From the NCBI RefSeq assembly GCF_042648145.1, contig NZ_JBHRWV010000002.1, positions 1 through 64,000 on the forward strand: a stretch of 64,000 nt of DNA, read 5' to 3'. This DNA is from Salinicoccus sesuvii (lineage in GTDB: Bacteria > Bacillota > Bacilli > Staphylococcales > Salinicoccaceae). Under the pieces are notes generated by a model, which worked only from the letters and a program-made list of their open reading frames with translations, searched no databases and was not told the DNA's origin. Below are positions 16,299 to 25,830 of the stretch, one piece after another; the first letter of the stretch is position 1, and each line of letters begins with the position of its first letter. A program made the translations under genes and the position numbers.

Positions 16299-16892
16299 AT
16301 GGCAATGAATCTTAAAATATTCCAAGATAAAGAACTGGTCAGCATCTACATGGCTGATATCATCAGAAAACAGGTCCACAATAATCCGACCAGTGTAATC
16401 GGCCTCGAATTGAATGAGGAATTGGACTGGACCTATGAGAAATTTGTAGGCGAAGCCAAGCAGCACCCTGCAGATTTCTCCCAAATCTACCTCGTTGCCA
16501 TCAATCGTGATGGAGACGGCGATATATTTAAAAAGCTTGACATACCTGATGAACAACTTAAGCTCGACGGTTCCGCCGACACCTTGAAGAAGGTGCTGGA
16601 TGATAAGGATCAGGCAAATTTAACAGTACTGTCCATCGGCGCCAATAAAAAACTTGGATACACAGAATCTGGCGACAATGACCAACTGTTTGATTCAAGA
16701 GAACTGATGCTCGTTGCTACAGGCAGTGACAAAGCCGAAGCAATCAGGGGATTGTATGATGCCATCGAGAACAATGATGATGATTTCGGCAAAGTCAAGA
16801 AGCATCGTATGGTAACAGTCGTGATGGATACGGAAGCTGCTTCACGACTGGATCAGGATATTGTCGAATATTATACTTCCGAATTTGCCTAG
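16299..16892 (+). CDS. conserved protein, possible NagB/RpiA-like fold
   Basis: 197 residues. The segments 'LSIGANKKLGYTE', 'ELMLVATGSDKAEAIRGLYD' and a late 'VVMDTEAASRLD' resemble the sugar-phosphate isomerase/lactonase (NagB-like) superfamily, where GSDKAxAI-type loops bind phosphate. I infer a NagB-like fold but see no clear catalytic set. ATG 16299 (or 16305) follows aggggga; the upstream TTG is rejected. The small acidic gene at 16907 follows after 14 nt, likely in the same transcript. Confidence 0.6.
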   Translation: MAMNLKIFQDKELVSIYMADIIRKQVHNNPTSVIGLELNEELDWTYEKFVGEAKQHPADFSQIYLVAINRDGDGDIFKKLDIPDEQLKLDGSADTLKKVLDDKDQANLTVLSIGANKKLGYTESGDNDQLFDSRELMLVATGSDKAEAIRGLYDAIENNDDDFGKVKKHRMVTVVMDTEAASRLDQDIVEYYTSEFA

Positions 16893-16906
16893 GAGTGAGG
16901 GAAAGT

Positions 16907-17089
16907 ATGAAAAAGGATAATGAGATCGACTACAGAAAAGATATTGAACCCGATGAGAATGAAATGACGCAAGATATGGAAGATGTGAAGGCGCTCGGAA
17001 AGGAAATGGAGCAACTGTCTCAGAATGAAGACTATCCAATCGATTCTTCCGATGATGAGTCACATGGACTTGAGCCTGATGACAATTAA
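16907..17089 (+). CDS. small acidic protein, SAS053-like
   Basis: 60 residues, very acidic, no hydrophobic segment (KKDNEIDYRKDIEPDENE at the start, DSSDDESHGLEPDDN at the end). It resembles the short uncharacterised staphylococcal proteins grouped as SAS053 (recall, tentative). ATG 16907 follows aggagtgaggg. It probably shares a transcript with the upstream NagB-like gene and precedes fumC. Function unknown; likely intrinsically disordered. Confidence 0.6.
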   Translation: MKKDNEIDYRKDIEPDENEMTQDMEDVKALGKEMEQLSQNEDYPIDSSDDESHGLEPDDN

Positions 17090-17118
17090 ATGTTAGTAAA
17101 CAGATGAATCCTTCTGAA

Positions 17119-17150
17119 AATTAGTATAGAATATTTTATGTATACTAATT
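17119..17150. promoter_or_regulatory. inverted repeat upstream of fumC
   Basis: Arms aattagtata and tatactaatt, 10 bp perfect, separated by 12 nt. It ends 5 nt before the fumC Shine-Dalgarno. It could be an operator or an RNA hairpin; no T-run follows, so it is not a terminator. Confidence 0.5.
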
Positions 17151-17168
17151 ATTCAGGAGGTTTTTTGA

Positions 17169-18557
17169 TTGTCTTATAGAATAGAGAAGGATACGATTGG
17201 CGAAATTAAAGTTCCAAGCGATAAATATTGGGCAGCACAAACGGAAAGAAGTAGACAGAACTTCCCTGTTGGCAAAGAAAAAATGCCTCTTGAAGTCATC
17301 GTCGCTTTTGCACATCTGAAGAAAGCTGCTGCTGTGGCGAACCATTCACTCGGTAAGTTGTCGAATGATAAGAAAACGGCCATTGTTCATGCATGCGACC
17401 GGATCATCGCACGCGAGCTGGATGAGCATTTTCCACTCGTCGTGTGGCAGACTGGAAGCGGCACCCAGAGTAATATGAATGTTAATGAAGTTGTCAGTTA
17501 CGTAGCGAATGAATACCTTTCTGAAAATGGCAGTACAGAGAAGGTCCACCCAAATGACGACGTAAATAAATCGCAAAGTTCTAATGATACTTACCCGACG
17601 GCGATGCACGTTGCACTCTATCAGTCCGTAGAAGCACAACTTATTCCAGCTCTTGCTGTATTGAGAGCAACATTCGAAGAGAAGGAATCCGAGTTCAAGG
17701 ATATCATCAAGATTGGTCGTACCCATCTTCAGGATGCGACCCCTCTGACACTCGGTCAAGAGATCAGTGGATGGAGATATATGCTCGAAAAATGTGAGAC
17801 ATTAATCAATGAAGCGAAGCAGCAGCTTAAAAACCTAGCGATCGGTGGCACAGCTGTTGGTACGGGTATCAATGCTCACCCTGAGTTTGGCGAAAAAGTA
17901 GCGCAAGAAATCTCCAATCAGACCGGATATGAATTCATATCATCCCCAAATAAGTTCCACGCGCTGACTTCTCACGATGAAGTGGTCTACTTACATGGAG
18001 CGCTCAAAGCATTAGCAGCGGATCTTATGAAAATCGCAAATGATGTCAGGTGGCTTGCTTCAGGACCACGGGCAGGCATAGCAGAAATTGAAATCCCTGC
18101 AAATGAGCCTGGTTCCTCAATCATGCCAGGAAAGGTAAACCCGACTCAGTCGGAAATGCTTACTATGGTCGCAACCCAAGTGTTTGGAAATGACGCAGCG
18201 GTCGGTTTTGCGGCTTCACAGGGGAACTTTGAACTGAATGTATTCAAACCGGTCATTCTTTATAACACACTCCAGTCAATCTACCTGTTATCTGATGGTA
18301 TGAAGACGTTTAATGACAAGTGTGCTGTGGGAATAGAGCCTATAGCGGAAAACATCGAACGTTTCCTAAATAACTCGTTGATGCTAGTGACAGCACTCAA
18401 TCCGCACATAGGGTATGAAAACGCGGCGAAAATCGCTAAAAATGCGCATGAAAAAGGTATTACATTGAAAGAATCTGCAGTTGAATCTGGCCATCTTACT
18501 GAAGCCCAGTTCGATGAATGGATCAATCCTGCAGATATGATTCAATCCAAAGATTAG
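17169..18557 (+). CDS. fumC: class II fumarate hydratase
   Basis: 462 residues, full-length homotetrameric fumarase that interconverts fumarate and malate in the TCA cycle. The fumarase/aspartase signature GSSIMPGKVNP is near residue 315; 'GSGTQSNMNVNE' near 95 and 'GRTHLQDATPLT' near 183 are the other two conserved regions. The start is TTG at 17169 with aggagg 8 nt upstream. The ppx gene follows after 10 nt. Confidence 0.96.
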   Translation: MSYRIEKDTIGEIKVPSDKYWAAQTERSRQNFPVGKEKMPLEVIVAFAHLKKAAAVANHSLGKLSNDKKTAIVHACDRIIARELDEHFPLVVWQTGSGTQSNMNVNEVVSYVANEYLSENGSTEKVHPNDDVNKSQSSNDTYPTAMHVALYQSVEAQLIPALAVLRATFEEKESEFKDIIKIGRTHLQDATPLTLGQEISGWRYMLEKCETLINEAKQQLKNLAIGGTAVGTGINAHPEFGEKVAQEISNQTGYEFISSPNKFHALTSHDEVVYLHGALKALAADLMKIANDVRWLASGPRAGIAEIEIPANEPGSSIMPGKVNPTQSEMLTMVATQVFGNDAAVGFAASQGNFELNVFKPVILYNTLQSIYLLSDGMKTFNDKCAVGIEPIAENIERFLNNSLMLVTALNPHIGYENAAKIAKNAHEKGITLKESAVESGHLTEAQFDEWINPADMIQSKD

Positions 18558-18567
18558 GAGCTTGATT

Positions 18568-20094
18568 ATGAAAAGGATCGGACTCATCGATATCGGTTCC
18601 AATACTGTACGTCTTGTATTGTTTGAATACACACAGGAGACAGGGCTTAAAGAACTACAAAATATTAAAACACCTGCAAGGCTCGCAAGGTTCCTCGACG
18701 CAGATAATGTAATGGCCGAAGAAGGGATCAATAATCTTCTAGCCATCCTGAAAAGTTTCCAGCAAATCAGCGATAAATATGGCGTAGAAGAAATTCACCC
18801 CGTGGCTACCGCAGCTATCCGTCAGTCTGTCAACGTAGCGGATATTCTGGAACGCGCAAAATCGGAAATCGACATGGACATCAAAGTAATTACCGGCAAG
18901 GAGGAAGCCTACTATGGCTACCATGCGGTTGTTCATACTATAAGCAATATGGATGCGGTGACTATCGATATCGGTGGGGGAAGTACGGAACTGACATTTT
19001 TCGAAAACAAAGAACTGGTTCATTCCGTCAGTCTCCCTTTTGGTGTAGTTACTCTGAATACGATGTTTTTCCAAGGCAAGGACCATAATGACGAAGAAGC
19101 ACTTGAGAAAACACAAAAATACGTTAAAGATCAGCTTAAGTCGGTCAAATGGTTATCAAAACGCAAAGTGCCTATTCTGGCGATAGGTGGAAGTGCGCGA
19201 AATATTGCGCGCATCCACCAGTCATCGATAAACTATCCGATTGCAGGTGTCCATGGCTATTCCATGGATCGTCACGATCTTCAGGATGTTTATGATTTAC
19301 TTGAAGGGACAAAGCCGGACGACCTAGACGATATCGATGGTTTGAGTAAAGATCGCAGTGACATTATTTTGCCGAGCTCTATTGTATTTAAGTCCCTTTA
19401 TGACATCGTAAAGGCGGACGAATTCAAGTTCAGCCGTAAGGGGCTCAGGGAAGGTCTAGCCATGTCCATTATTTCGGAAGATTATCCGGCTGCTTTTAAT
19501 AAGTACCATATTTTTAGGGATTCCCTCATTGAACTGTCCAACGATTTCCATATCCAGATGGAGGAAGGCAGGAAGCGTCAGCAGATTGCAGAACGTGTTT
19601 CTCATGAACTGGAGAAATTTGATTTCATTTCTCTGAATAAACACGAGAAGTATTTGATGAAAAATGCTGCACACATCTTCTCACTCGGTTCCTTTATCGA
19701 CCGGGACGCTTCAAGTCAACATACGTATTATCTGATTTCAAACAGCAACATCAACGGCATTGTGCATAAGGATCGGGTTCGTCTGGCTCTGCTTGCTAGT
19801 TTCAAGAATAAGACCCTACTGCACTTCTTCGCTGAAGATACAGGGTGGTTCGACACAGAAGATCTCGACAGCATGCAAGCACTTGGCAGCATACTGAAAT
19901 TTGCTAATGCGCTGAACGTCTCACAGACTGATATCGTTCAAGATCTGTACCTGGAAAAAAGCGGCGATGGCATGTGTCTGACTGTAAAGTACAAGGGCGA
20001 CCCGATTGCTGAAGAATATCAAACGGTAAGACAGAAGAAGCACATTGAAAAAATTATGGATAAAGACCTAGAAGTCAGATTCGTGGAAGCCTGA
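18568..20094 (+). CDS. ppx: exopolyphosphatase, Ppx/GppA family
   Basis: 508 residues. An ASKHA-fold N-terminal half (LIDIGSNTVRLVLFE near residue 5, 'TIDIGGGSTELTFF' near 133, 'AIGGSARNIAR' near 210) plus a C-terminal HD-like domain. It removes terminal phosphate from polyphosphate, or pppGpp gamma phosphate in GppA-like members. ATG 18568 is preceded by taggag; the TTG two codons earlier is less likely. It is followed by ppk1 (35 nt), so synthesis and breakdown of polyphosphate are encoded together. Confidence 0.93.
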   Translation: MKRIGLIDIGSNTVRLVLFEYTQETGLKELQNIKTPARLARFLDADNVMAEEGINNLLAILKSFQQISDKYGVEEIHPVATAAIRQSVNVADILERAKSEIDMDIKVITGKEEAYYGYHAVVHTISNMDAVTIDIGGGSTELTFFENKELVHSVSLPFGVVTLNTMFFQGKDHNDEEALEKTQKYVKDQLKSVKWLSKRKVPILAIGGSARNIARIHQSSINYPIAGVHGYSMDRHDLQDVYDLLEGTKPDDLDDIDGLSKDRSDIILPSSIVFKSLYDIVKADEFKFSRKGLREGLAMSIISEDYPAAFNKYHIFRDSLIELSNDFHIQMEEGRKRQQIAERVSHELEKFDFISLNKHEKYLMKNAAHIFSLGSFIDRDASSQHTYYLISNSNINGIVHKDRVRLALLASFKNKTLLHFFAEDTGWFDTEDLDSMQALGSILKFANALNVSQTDIVQDLYLEKSGDGMCLTVKYKGDPIAEEYQTVRQKKHIEKIMDKDLEVRFVEA

Positions 20095-20128
20095 CAACTA
20101 TTTTTAATTTAAGGGAGTAGGAGAATAG

Positions 20129-22249
20129 ATGACATATCGATTGAATGATAAAGCCTATTACAACAATCGAGAACTGAGCTGGCTCAGATTTAACTACAGG
20201 GTCATTGAAGAAGCGGCAGACGTCAATAATCCGCTTCTTGAAAAACTGAAGTTTCTAGCCATAACCAGTTCGAACCTCGATGAATTTTTCATGGTTCGGG
20301 TCGCTGGATTGAAGGATCAGGTCAAAATGAACTATCATGAGCCGGATACAAAAACACAGCTAACGCCTCAGGAACAACTCCAAGGCATCAGCGAACTGAA
20401 CCGGCAGAACAGCACGGTACAGTATAACTACTATCATCGTCTGATGGAAGAATTGGAAACATATAATATCTTCTTAAAGCGGCCGGACGACCTGTCGGAA
20501 GCGCTTCAAGAAGAGGTGGAATCCGTCTTCGACACTGAAATCTATCCGTCCCTCACTCCCCTCGGTATCGATGCCTATCGGCCGTTCCCGAAACTGATGA
20601 ACAAAAAGATCAATATATTTGTAAACCTCTCCAATAAACTCGGAGAACAGACTGCAATCGTACAGCTACCGACAGTTATCCGCCGTTATTTCGAACTGAC
20701 CGATGGGCAGAAAACCTATTTTGTATTGGCGGAAGACATTATAGAAAAGCACATCAGTAAGCTATTTAATGGGTATGAGATCAACCGTACATTTCCATTT
20801 AGAATTACTAGAAATGCGGACTTGACGATACATGAGGAAGGTGCAGCGGATCTTCTCATCGAAATCGAGAGGTTCTTGAAGGAGCGAACACGAGGAGCGG
20901 CTGTCAGGCTTGAAATAGACACCAGCAAAAATGACAGTACAAATGGTTCATTTCTACGTAGCGAACTTGGATTGTCAGAACAGGATGTCTATAAATTTGA
21001 TGGGCCACTCGACCTGACTTTCCTGTTTGGGTTGACCTCTGATCTAAAAGATAGGTTCCCACATCTAGCGTATCCGCCATTTACGCCTCAGGAGCCGGCA
21101 CTATTGTCAGGAAAAAATATATACGAGCGGGCACTTGAGCAGGATATATTCTTCCACCACCCATTCGAGAGCTTCCAGCCGATCGTCGACTTCATGCGGG
21201 AGGCGGCTGAAGATCCTAACGTTTTAGCAATCAAGCAGACCCTGTATCGTGTATCGAGTGATTCACCAATCATCGAAGCCCTGAAGAATGCTGCAGAGAA
21301 CGGCAAACAAGTAACTGTTCTTGTTGAGCTGAAAGCAAGGTTCGACGAACAGAACAATGTACAGTGGGCAAAAGAGCTTGAGGATGCCGGTTGTCATGTC
21401 ATCTATGGCATGAACTACTTGAAGACGCATAGTAAGATCACCCTGGTCGTCAAGCGTGTAAAAGGCAGACTTGTACGTTATGTCCATCTCGGTACCGGCA
21501 ACTATAATGATTCGACCGCGAAGCTCTATACGGACATGGGGATAATCACTACAGACGAAGATATTGGCAACGACGCAATCAATTTCTTCAATTACTTGAG
21601 TGGCTACTCGTTGAAGCCGGACTATAAGGCCCTCCATGTAGCACCGTTTGAAATACGCGACCTTTTTGCAGAATACATCGATAAGGAAATAGATTTCCAC
21701 AGGAAGAACGGCAAGGGATACATTTTTGCTAAGATGAATTCCCTGACGGATAAAAAGATTATCAATAAATTGTTGCAGGCTTCCCAAGAAGGAATAGAGG
21801 TGGATCTCGTCATACGTGGCATTTGCTGTCTGAAGCCGGGCATCGAGGGTGTCAGCGATAATATCAGGGTCATCAGTATTGTCGGTAGGTTCCTAGAACA
21901 CTCAAGAATATACTATTTCAACCATAATGGCGAGGAGAGGATGTTCCTTTCCTCAGCAGATATGATGACCCGAAACATGATTAAGCGCGTGGAGATTCTA
22001 TTCCCGATTAAAGACCCTATGATTGTCGAGGAAATCAGATCGATCAGTCGATTCTATCTAAAAGATAACATGAAAGCACGTGTCCAAAAGCAAGATGGCT
22101 CCTACGAATACGTCAAGAACGAATATGAGCCAACTAGTGCACAAGTGGAGCTGATGCGACGTGCTGAGATGCATGGTAGGGGACAACTGGCAGAAAAGGA
22201 AAACCAATTATTAATGAAGATCAGAAATCGCTTCAGGCGTGGAAATTAA
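20129..22249 (+). CDS. ppk1: polyphosphate kinase 1
   Basis: 706 residues, full-length PPK1. It reversibly transfers the gamma phosphate of ATP to polyphosphate. Visible are the N-terminal 'YNNRELSWLRFN', 'SNLDEFFMVRVAGL', and the catalytic histidine regions: 'THSKITLVVKR' near residue 432 and VHLGTGNYNDSTAKLYTDMG near 450. A late 'RVEILFPI' is also conserved. The Shine-Dalgarno is aagggag. A terminator follows immediately. Confidence 0.96.
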   Translation: MTYRLNDKAYYNNRELSWLRFNYRVIEEAADVNNPLLEKLKFLAITSSNLDEFFMVRVAGLKDQVKMNYHEPDTKTQLTPQEQLQGISELNRQNSTVQYNYYHRLMEELETYNIFLKRPDDLSEALQEEVESVFDTEIYPSLTPLGIDAYRPFPKLMNKKINIFVNLSNKLGEQTAIVQLPTVIRRYFELTDGQKTYFVLAEDIIEKHISKLFNGYEINRTFPFRITRNADLTIHEEGAADLLIEIERFLKERTRGAAVRLEIDTSKNDSTNGSFLRSELGLSEQDVYKFDGPLDLTFLFGLTSDLKDRFPHLAYPPFTPQEPALLSGKNIYERALEQDIFFHHPFESFQPIVDFMREAAEDPNVLAIKQTLYRVSSDSPIIEALKNAAENGKQVTVLVELKARFDEQNNVQWAKELEDAGCHVIYGMNYLKTHSKITLVVKRVKGRLVRYVHLGTGNYNDSTAKLYTDMGIITTDEDIGNDAINFFNYLSGYSLKPDYKALHVAPFEIRDLFAEYIDKEIDFHRKNGKGYIFAKMNSLTDKKIINKLLQASQEGIEVDLVIRGICCLKPGIEGVSDNIRVISIVGRFLEHSRIYYFNHNGEERMFLSSADMMTRNMIKRVEILFPIKDPMIVEEIRSISRFYLKDNMKARVQKQDGSYEYVKNEYEPTSAQVELMRRAEMHGRGQLAEKENQLLMKIRNRFRRGN

Positions 22250-22252
22250 GAG

Positions 22253-22283
22253 AAGGGCCGGGAAACCATTCCCGGTCCTTTTA
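22253..22283 (+). terminator. terminator after ppk1
   Basis: Stem aagggccgggaa/ttcccggtcctt with T-run. Confidence 0.88.
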
Positions 22284-22360
22284 GTATAGTATTGTATATT
22301 GACTTTATTCTGAATATTATATAGACTGGCTAGATATAACTAAAAAGAAGAGGTGAAGAC

Positions 22361-23863
22361 ATGACCACGTATGAGGAATTCCTTGAAAATGCCCGTCATT
22401 ACCGTACTGTACCGGTAATTGAATCGTTCAGCACTGACCTGCTGACTCCAGTGCAGATGTTTCATTCGTTGAAAGATAAAGCAGTATATATGTTGGAAAG
22501 TCAGGAGCCTGATTCAGCGTGGTCCAACTTCTCCTTTATCGGACTCGATCCAATGATGGAAATCGTGGAGTCGGCGAACATGTTCACCATTCGCGATCTT
22601 GAAAGAAGCAACCAGTCGACGGAGTCTTCCTTTAAGTCCGCATTTGAGACGGCAGTCGACCGACTGCAGGTGAAAATTCCGGATGTGGATATTCCATTCA
22701 AAGGTGGCGGCGTAGGGTATATCAGCTATGATGCCATCAGTGACTACGAACCTGTACCAGAAGCTCCGTCTGAGAAAGAAAACTTGTCGAACTACCATCT
22801 TCTTTTTTGCCGTTCCCTTCTTGTATATGATCACCACTCTAAGGAATTGACGATTATACATTTCGCCAGAGTGGATGGAGAACAGAGTATGAAAGAAGCT
22901 CATTCTGCCGCTGTAGCGGCGATAGCACATATTCGCTCTACTTTGATGCAGAGCAGTAGGCTATCGGATCTGCTACTGCCAACTGTCCTGCCAAAATCGG
23001 AAGGTTTCGATCTCGATAGCAACTATGAAAAAGATAGATTTCTAGAAGATGTTGGCAAGATAAAAGACTATATAGAAGCGGGTGACATACTGCAAGCCGT
23101 CCTCTCGCAGCGCTTTCACAAGAAAACAACGAGAAGTGGCTTTGAACTTTACCGTGTGTTAAGAAAAGTGAATCCTTCTCCTTACATGTATTATCTTAAG
23201 TTCGAGGGTGTTGAAGTCATTGGCAGCTCGCCCGAGCGCCAACTGGAAGTTCAAGAAGGGAATCTTGAAATTCATCCAATTGCCGGTACTAGGAGGAGAG
23301 GGGCTACCGAAACGGAAGATGAAGCACTTGCCGAGGAGCTGCTTGGGGACGAAAAGGAGCGTGCGGAACATCGTATGCTGGTTGATCTGGCTAGAAACGA
23401 TATTGGCAGAGTGGCTGAATACGGCTCTGTGGAGGTCAGTGAATATATGGTGATTGGTCGATTCTCAAGAGTTATGCACATTATTAGTAAGGTTCAGGGG
23501 ACATTGAAGCGGGGAATATCCCCAATCGATGCATTCATCTCCTCATTCCCAGCAGGTACATTGTCCGGCGCGCCTAAAGTGCGTGCGATGCAGATTCTGC
23601 GCGAACTTGAACCGACAGCACGGAATCTTTATGGGGGGAGCATCCTCTATCTCGGATTTGATGGCAACATCGATTCTTGCATCACAATACGTACGATGAC
23701 GTTGGTTGGGGAGGACCTCTATATCCAAGCTGGTGCTGGGGTAGTTGCCGATTCCGATCCAGAAGCGGAATACCAGGAAACCATCAGCAAAGCGAGTGCA
23801 CTTGAGCATACCATCCGTCTGACTGAAAGTATTTTCGGCAGCAGAAATACAATGAAGGTATAG
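22361..23863 (+). CDS. trpE: anthranilate synthase component I
   Basis: 500 residues, chorismate-binding enzyme. PIAGT (Ala308) is the TrpE version of a motif that is PIKGT in PabB. The N-terminal MLES with following serines fits the LLES-type tryptophan feedback site. His373 in VMHIISKVQG and the DPEAEYQET segment are active-site regions. With TrpG it makes anthranilate from chorismate and glutamine. Start ATG 22361 follows gaggtgaag. TrpG starts 10 nt after the stop. No trpDCFBA follows, so the pair stands apart from the rest of the pathway. Confidence 0.9.
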   Translation: MTTYEEFLENARHYRTVPVIESFSTDLLTPVQMFHSLKDKAVYMLESQEPDSAWSNFSFIGLDPMMEIVESANMFTIRDLERSNQSTESSFKSAFETAVDRLQVKIPDVDIPFKGGGVGYISYDAISDYEPVPEAPSEKENLSNYHLLFCRSLLVYDHHSKELTIIHFARVDGEQSMKEAHSAAVAAIAHIRSTLMQSSRLSDLLLPTVLPKSEGFDLDSNYEKDRFLEDVGKIKDYIEAGDILQAVLSQRFHKKTTRSGFELYRVLRKVNPSPYMYYLKFEGVEVIGSSPERQLEVQEGNLEIHPIAGTRRRGATETEDEALAEELLGDEKERAEHRMLVDLARNDIGRVAEYGSVEVSEYMVIGRFSRVMHIISKVQGTLKRGISPIDAFISSFPAGTLSGAPKVRAMQILRELEPTARNLYGGSILYLGFDGNIDSCITIRTMTLVGEDLYIQAGAGVVADSDPEAEYQETISKASALEHTIRLTESIFGSRNTMKV

Positions 23864-23873
23864 GAGGGCTGAT

Positions 23874-24470
23874 ATGATATACATGATCGATCACTACGAT
23901 TCTTTTACTTTCAACATTGTCCAAGCCCTTGGAGAAATGGGTGAAGAAGTTGTCGTCAGAAGAAATGATGAAGTGGCATTGGACGAAATTGATGCCCTGG
24001 CACCGGATCTGATATTCCTCTCGCCGGGCGCTAAACGACCGGAAGATACTGGGATGACGATGGATGTCATCGAACACTATAAAGGGGATATCCCCATATT
24101 TGGGGTTTGCCTCGGCCACCAGACCATCGCTCACGTTTTCGGCGGCACTGTGGGGCGTACAAGCAGACTCATGCATGGTAAAACATCACTGTTGTATCAC
24201 GAAGGCACGGGTATCTACCAAGGCCTCTCCCAGTCCTCTGAAGTGATGAACTACCACTCCCTCATCGTTGATAAAGAGACGCTTCCAGACTGTTTGGTTG
24301 TCACTGCAAAATCAGAGCTTGGTGAGATTGCAGGTATCAGACATCGCACACTGCCAATCGAAGGTGTCCAGTTCCATCCAGAATCCATTGGCTCTGTAGA
24401 GGGCAGACGTCTTATTAAAAATGTTGTCGAAAAGTACTGCAAATATAAAAAAACACCTTTGAAACGTTAG
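23874..24470 (+). CDS. trpG: anthranilate synthase component II (glutamine amidotransferase)
   Basis: 198 residues of the class I glutamine amidotransferase family. The catalytic cysteine is Cys79 in FGVCLGHQ, and the His-Glu pair is in VQFHPES near residue 164. 'LIDHYDSFTFNIVQ' opens the protein. It delivers ammonia to TrpE; in some Gram-positives the same subunit also serves PabB. The Shine-Dalgarno aggaggg precedes ATG 23874. The stop lies inside the bidirectional terminator. Confidence 0.92.
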   Translation: MIYMIDHYDSFTFNIVQALGEMGEEVVVRRNDEVALDEIDALAPDLIFLSPGAKRPEDTGMTMDVIEHYKGDIPIFGVCLGHQTIAHVFGGTVGRTSRLMHGKTSLLYHEGTGIYQGLSQSSEVMNYHSLIVDKETLPDCLVVTAKSELGEIAGIRHRTLPIEGVQFHPESIGSVEGRRLIKNVVEKYCKYKKTPLKR

Positions 24471-24486
24471 TGTTTCAAAGGTGTTT
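24448..24486. terminator. bidirectional terminator
   Basis: Stem aaacacctttgaaac/gtttcaaaggtgttt, perfect arms of 15 bp. It overlaps the 3' end of trpG and ends just before the stop of the convergent pseudouridine synthase gene. Confidence 0.93.
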
Positions 24487-24492
24487 CGCTTA

Positions 24493-25320
24493 TTAAAGGG
24501 TATCTTTGTCTAGTTGTACAGAGACAGTCTTTTGAAGTATTGGATGAATGAATTCTATCTTGTAACTAAAGAGCTGAAGGTCTCTTAGTGTCGAGTTTCC
24601 GTAGAGTGGATCACCGATGACCGGGAAACCGGCGTGGGCAAGGTGTACACGAATCTGGTGCGTTCGGCCGGTTTCGAGTTCTATTTCCAGTTCACAGTAC
24701 TCAGTATTGACCTTGGAACCAATGATGTGTGTAATGGCTTCCTTGCCTTTTTGAGTCACGTGATACTTGTTGCGCTCTCTCGGATCCTTAGCAATGGGTG
24801 CACTGATTGTTTGGGGTTCAAGACGTTTTTTCGTGTCTATTCTAGCAATATAGGTACGCTTAATGTCGCGTTCACTCAGCATATGATCGAGCATTTTCTT
24901 GACGAGTGGATTTTTGGCGACGAGCAGTACACCTTTTGTTTCCTGATCCAGCCGGTGAATGGGTTCCAGATAATCAGCTTCCAGTGTATAAATTGCATGA
25001 TTCATCAGTGTGTTTGTCTCACTCATCTCGTTTGGATGCGTCTTTACACCGCGTGGCTTGAACAGCACCGCAAGATAGCGATCTTCATACATGACGTCGC
25101 AGTTGCGGTAGCTTGGCTTATACTGACTTCTCGCTCCGGTGTCTGGCAGTACGACTTGGTCACCGCTAGCGATCGTTGTGTTCAGCGGCGCAATTTCACC
25201 GTTAATAGTAATGTCCTTTGACATTCGCAAGAAGTGGAGCTCCTTTTTTGGAACGTGCAGCGACTGCAGTACTGTTTCCAGTGTCATTCCATCAAATTTC
25301 GAATTGATGTTGAAATTCAT
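24493..25320 (-). CDS. RluA-family pseudouridine synthase
   Basis: 275 residues. An N-terminal S4-like RNA-binding segment (residues 8-55) and a RluA/RluD catalytic domain with the aspartate in 'HRLDQETKGVLLVAKN' near residue 120 and a C-terminal 'TGRTHQIRVHLAHAGFPVIGD'. It isomerises uridine to pseudouridine in rRNA or tRNA; the exact site is unknown. The stop is next to the thioredoxin gene start side: ATG 25320 abuts the stop codon of the gene at 25321, so the three minus-strand genes form one operon. Confidence 0.9.
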   Translation of the reverse strand: MNFNINSKFDGMTLETVLQSLHVPKKELHFLRMSKDITINGEIAPLNTTIASGDQVVLPDTGARSQYKPSYRNCDVMYEDRYLAVLFKPRGVKTHPNEMSETNTLMNHAIYTLEADYLEPIHRLDQETKGVLLVAKNPLVKKMLDHMLSERDIKRTYIARIDTKKRLEPQTISAPIAKDPRERNKYHVTQKGKEAITHIIGSKVNTEYCELEIELETGRTHQIRVHLAHAGFPVIGDPLYGNSTLRDLQLFSYKIEFIHPILQKTVSVQLDKDTL

Positions 25321-25815
25321 CTATTCATCACCAGTCATTGCATTTATAAATGCAACGTAGTCGTCTGCATTACCCGGATTGCCGACGAATCGATCCACTT
25401 CTTCACCATCTTCAAAGTAGATGAGGGTCGGTGTAGACTCAATACCGTACTCTGGCCATGGCTGCTGATATTCCAACACATTCAGTTGTGTCACTTCTTC
25501 ACCGGTTTGATCGAATGCATCCATCAAGAACGGTGTCGCGGCATTACAATGCACGCATGTCGGACTCCAGAAGTAGACGAACTCCCCGTCACCAGCGTCG
25601 ATGATTTCTTTTGTTTCATCAAACGTCTTATTGTAGTGGTAGTTTTCGTCATCGAGCTTATCGATTGTGGCACCACTCAGTTGCTCTGATTGCAGGTCTG
25701 TATACGGATAGTAGCCGTCCTCAGGATTTTCTGAAGTGCTGTTCATGAAGATGAATGCAGCAGCGAAACCAACGATGACGATGGCAATAATGGCATAGAA
25801 TATTTTATTTCCCAT
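25321..25815 (-). CDS. membrane-anchored thioredoxin-like protein (CVHC)
   Basis: 164 residues. One N-terminal transmembrane helix (residues 5-24) exposes a thioredoxin-fold domain to the cell exterior. The redox motif is Cys87-Val-His-Cys90 and the cis-proline segment is ESTPTLIYF. A CxHC active site suggests a thiol oxidase (DsbA-like) role, but the protein is shorter than BdbD/DsbA. The BdbC gene is 15 nt upstream in the same operon, so I infer that BdbC re-oxidises this protein. Start ATG 25815 with an aaaggag Shine-Dalgarno. Confidence 0.85.
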   Translation of the reverse strand: MGNKIFYAIIAIVIVGFAAAFIFMNSTSENPEDGYYPYTDLQSEQLSGATIDKLDDENYHYNKTFDETKEIIDAGDGEFVYFWSPTCVHCNAATPFLMDAFDQTGEEVTQLNVLEYQQPWPEYGIESTPTLIYFEDGEEVDRFVGNPGNADDYVAFINAMTGDE

Positions 25816-25830
25816 ATTATGAACTCCTTT

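Noticed and set aside
22286..22360. T-box or TRAP-binding leader before trpE
   Set aside because: The leader is only about 75 nt and shows no T-box core or repeated GAG/TAG triplets.
24634..25221. 195-codon ORF opposite the pseudouridine synthase
   Set aside because: Shadow of a clear RluA-family gene; composition is that of an antisense frame.
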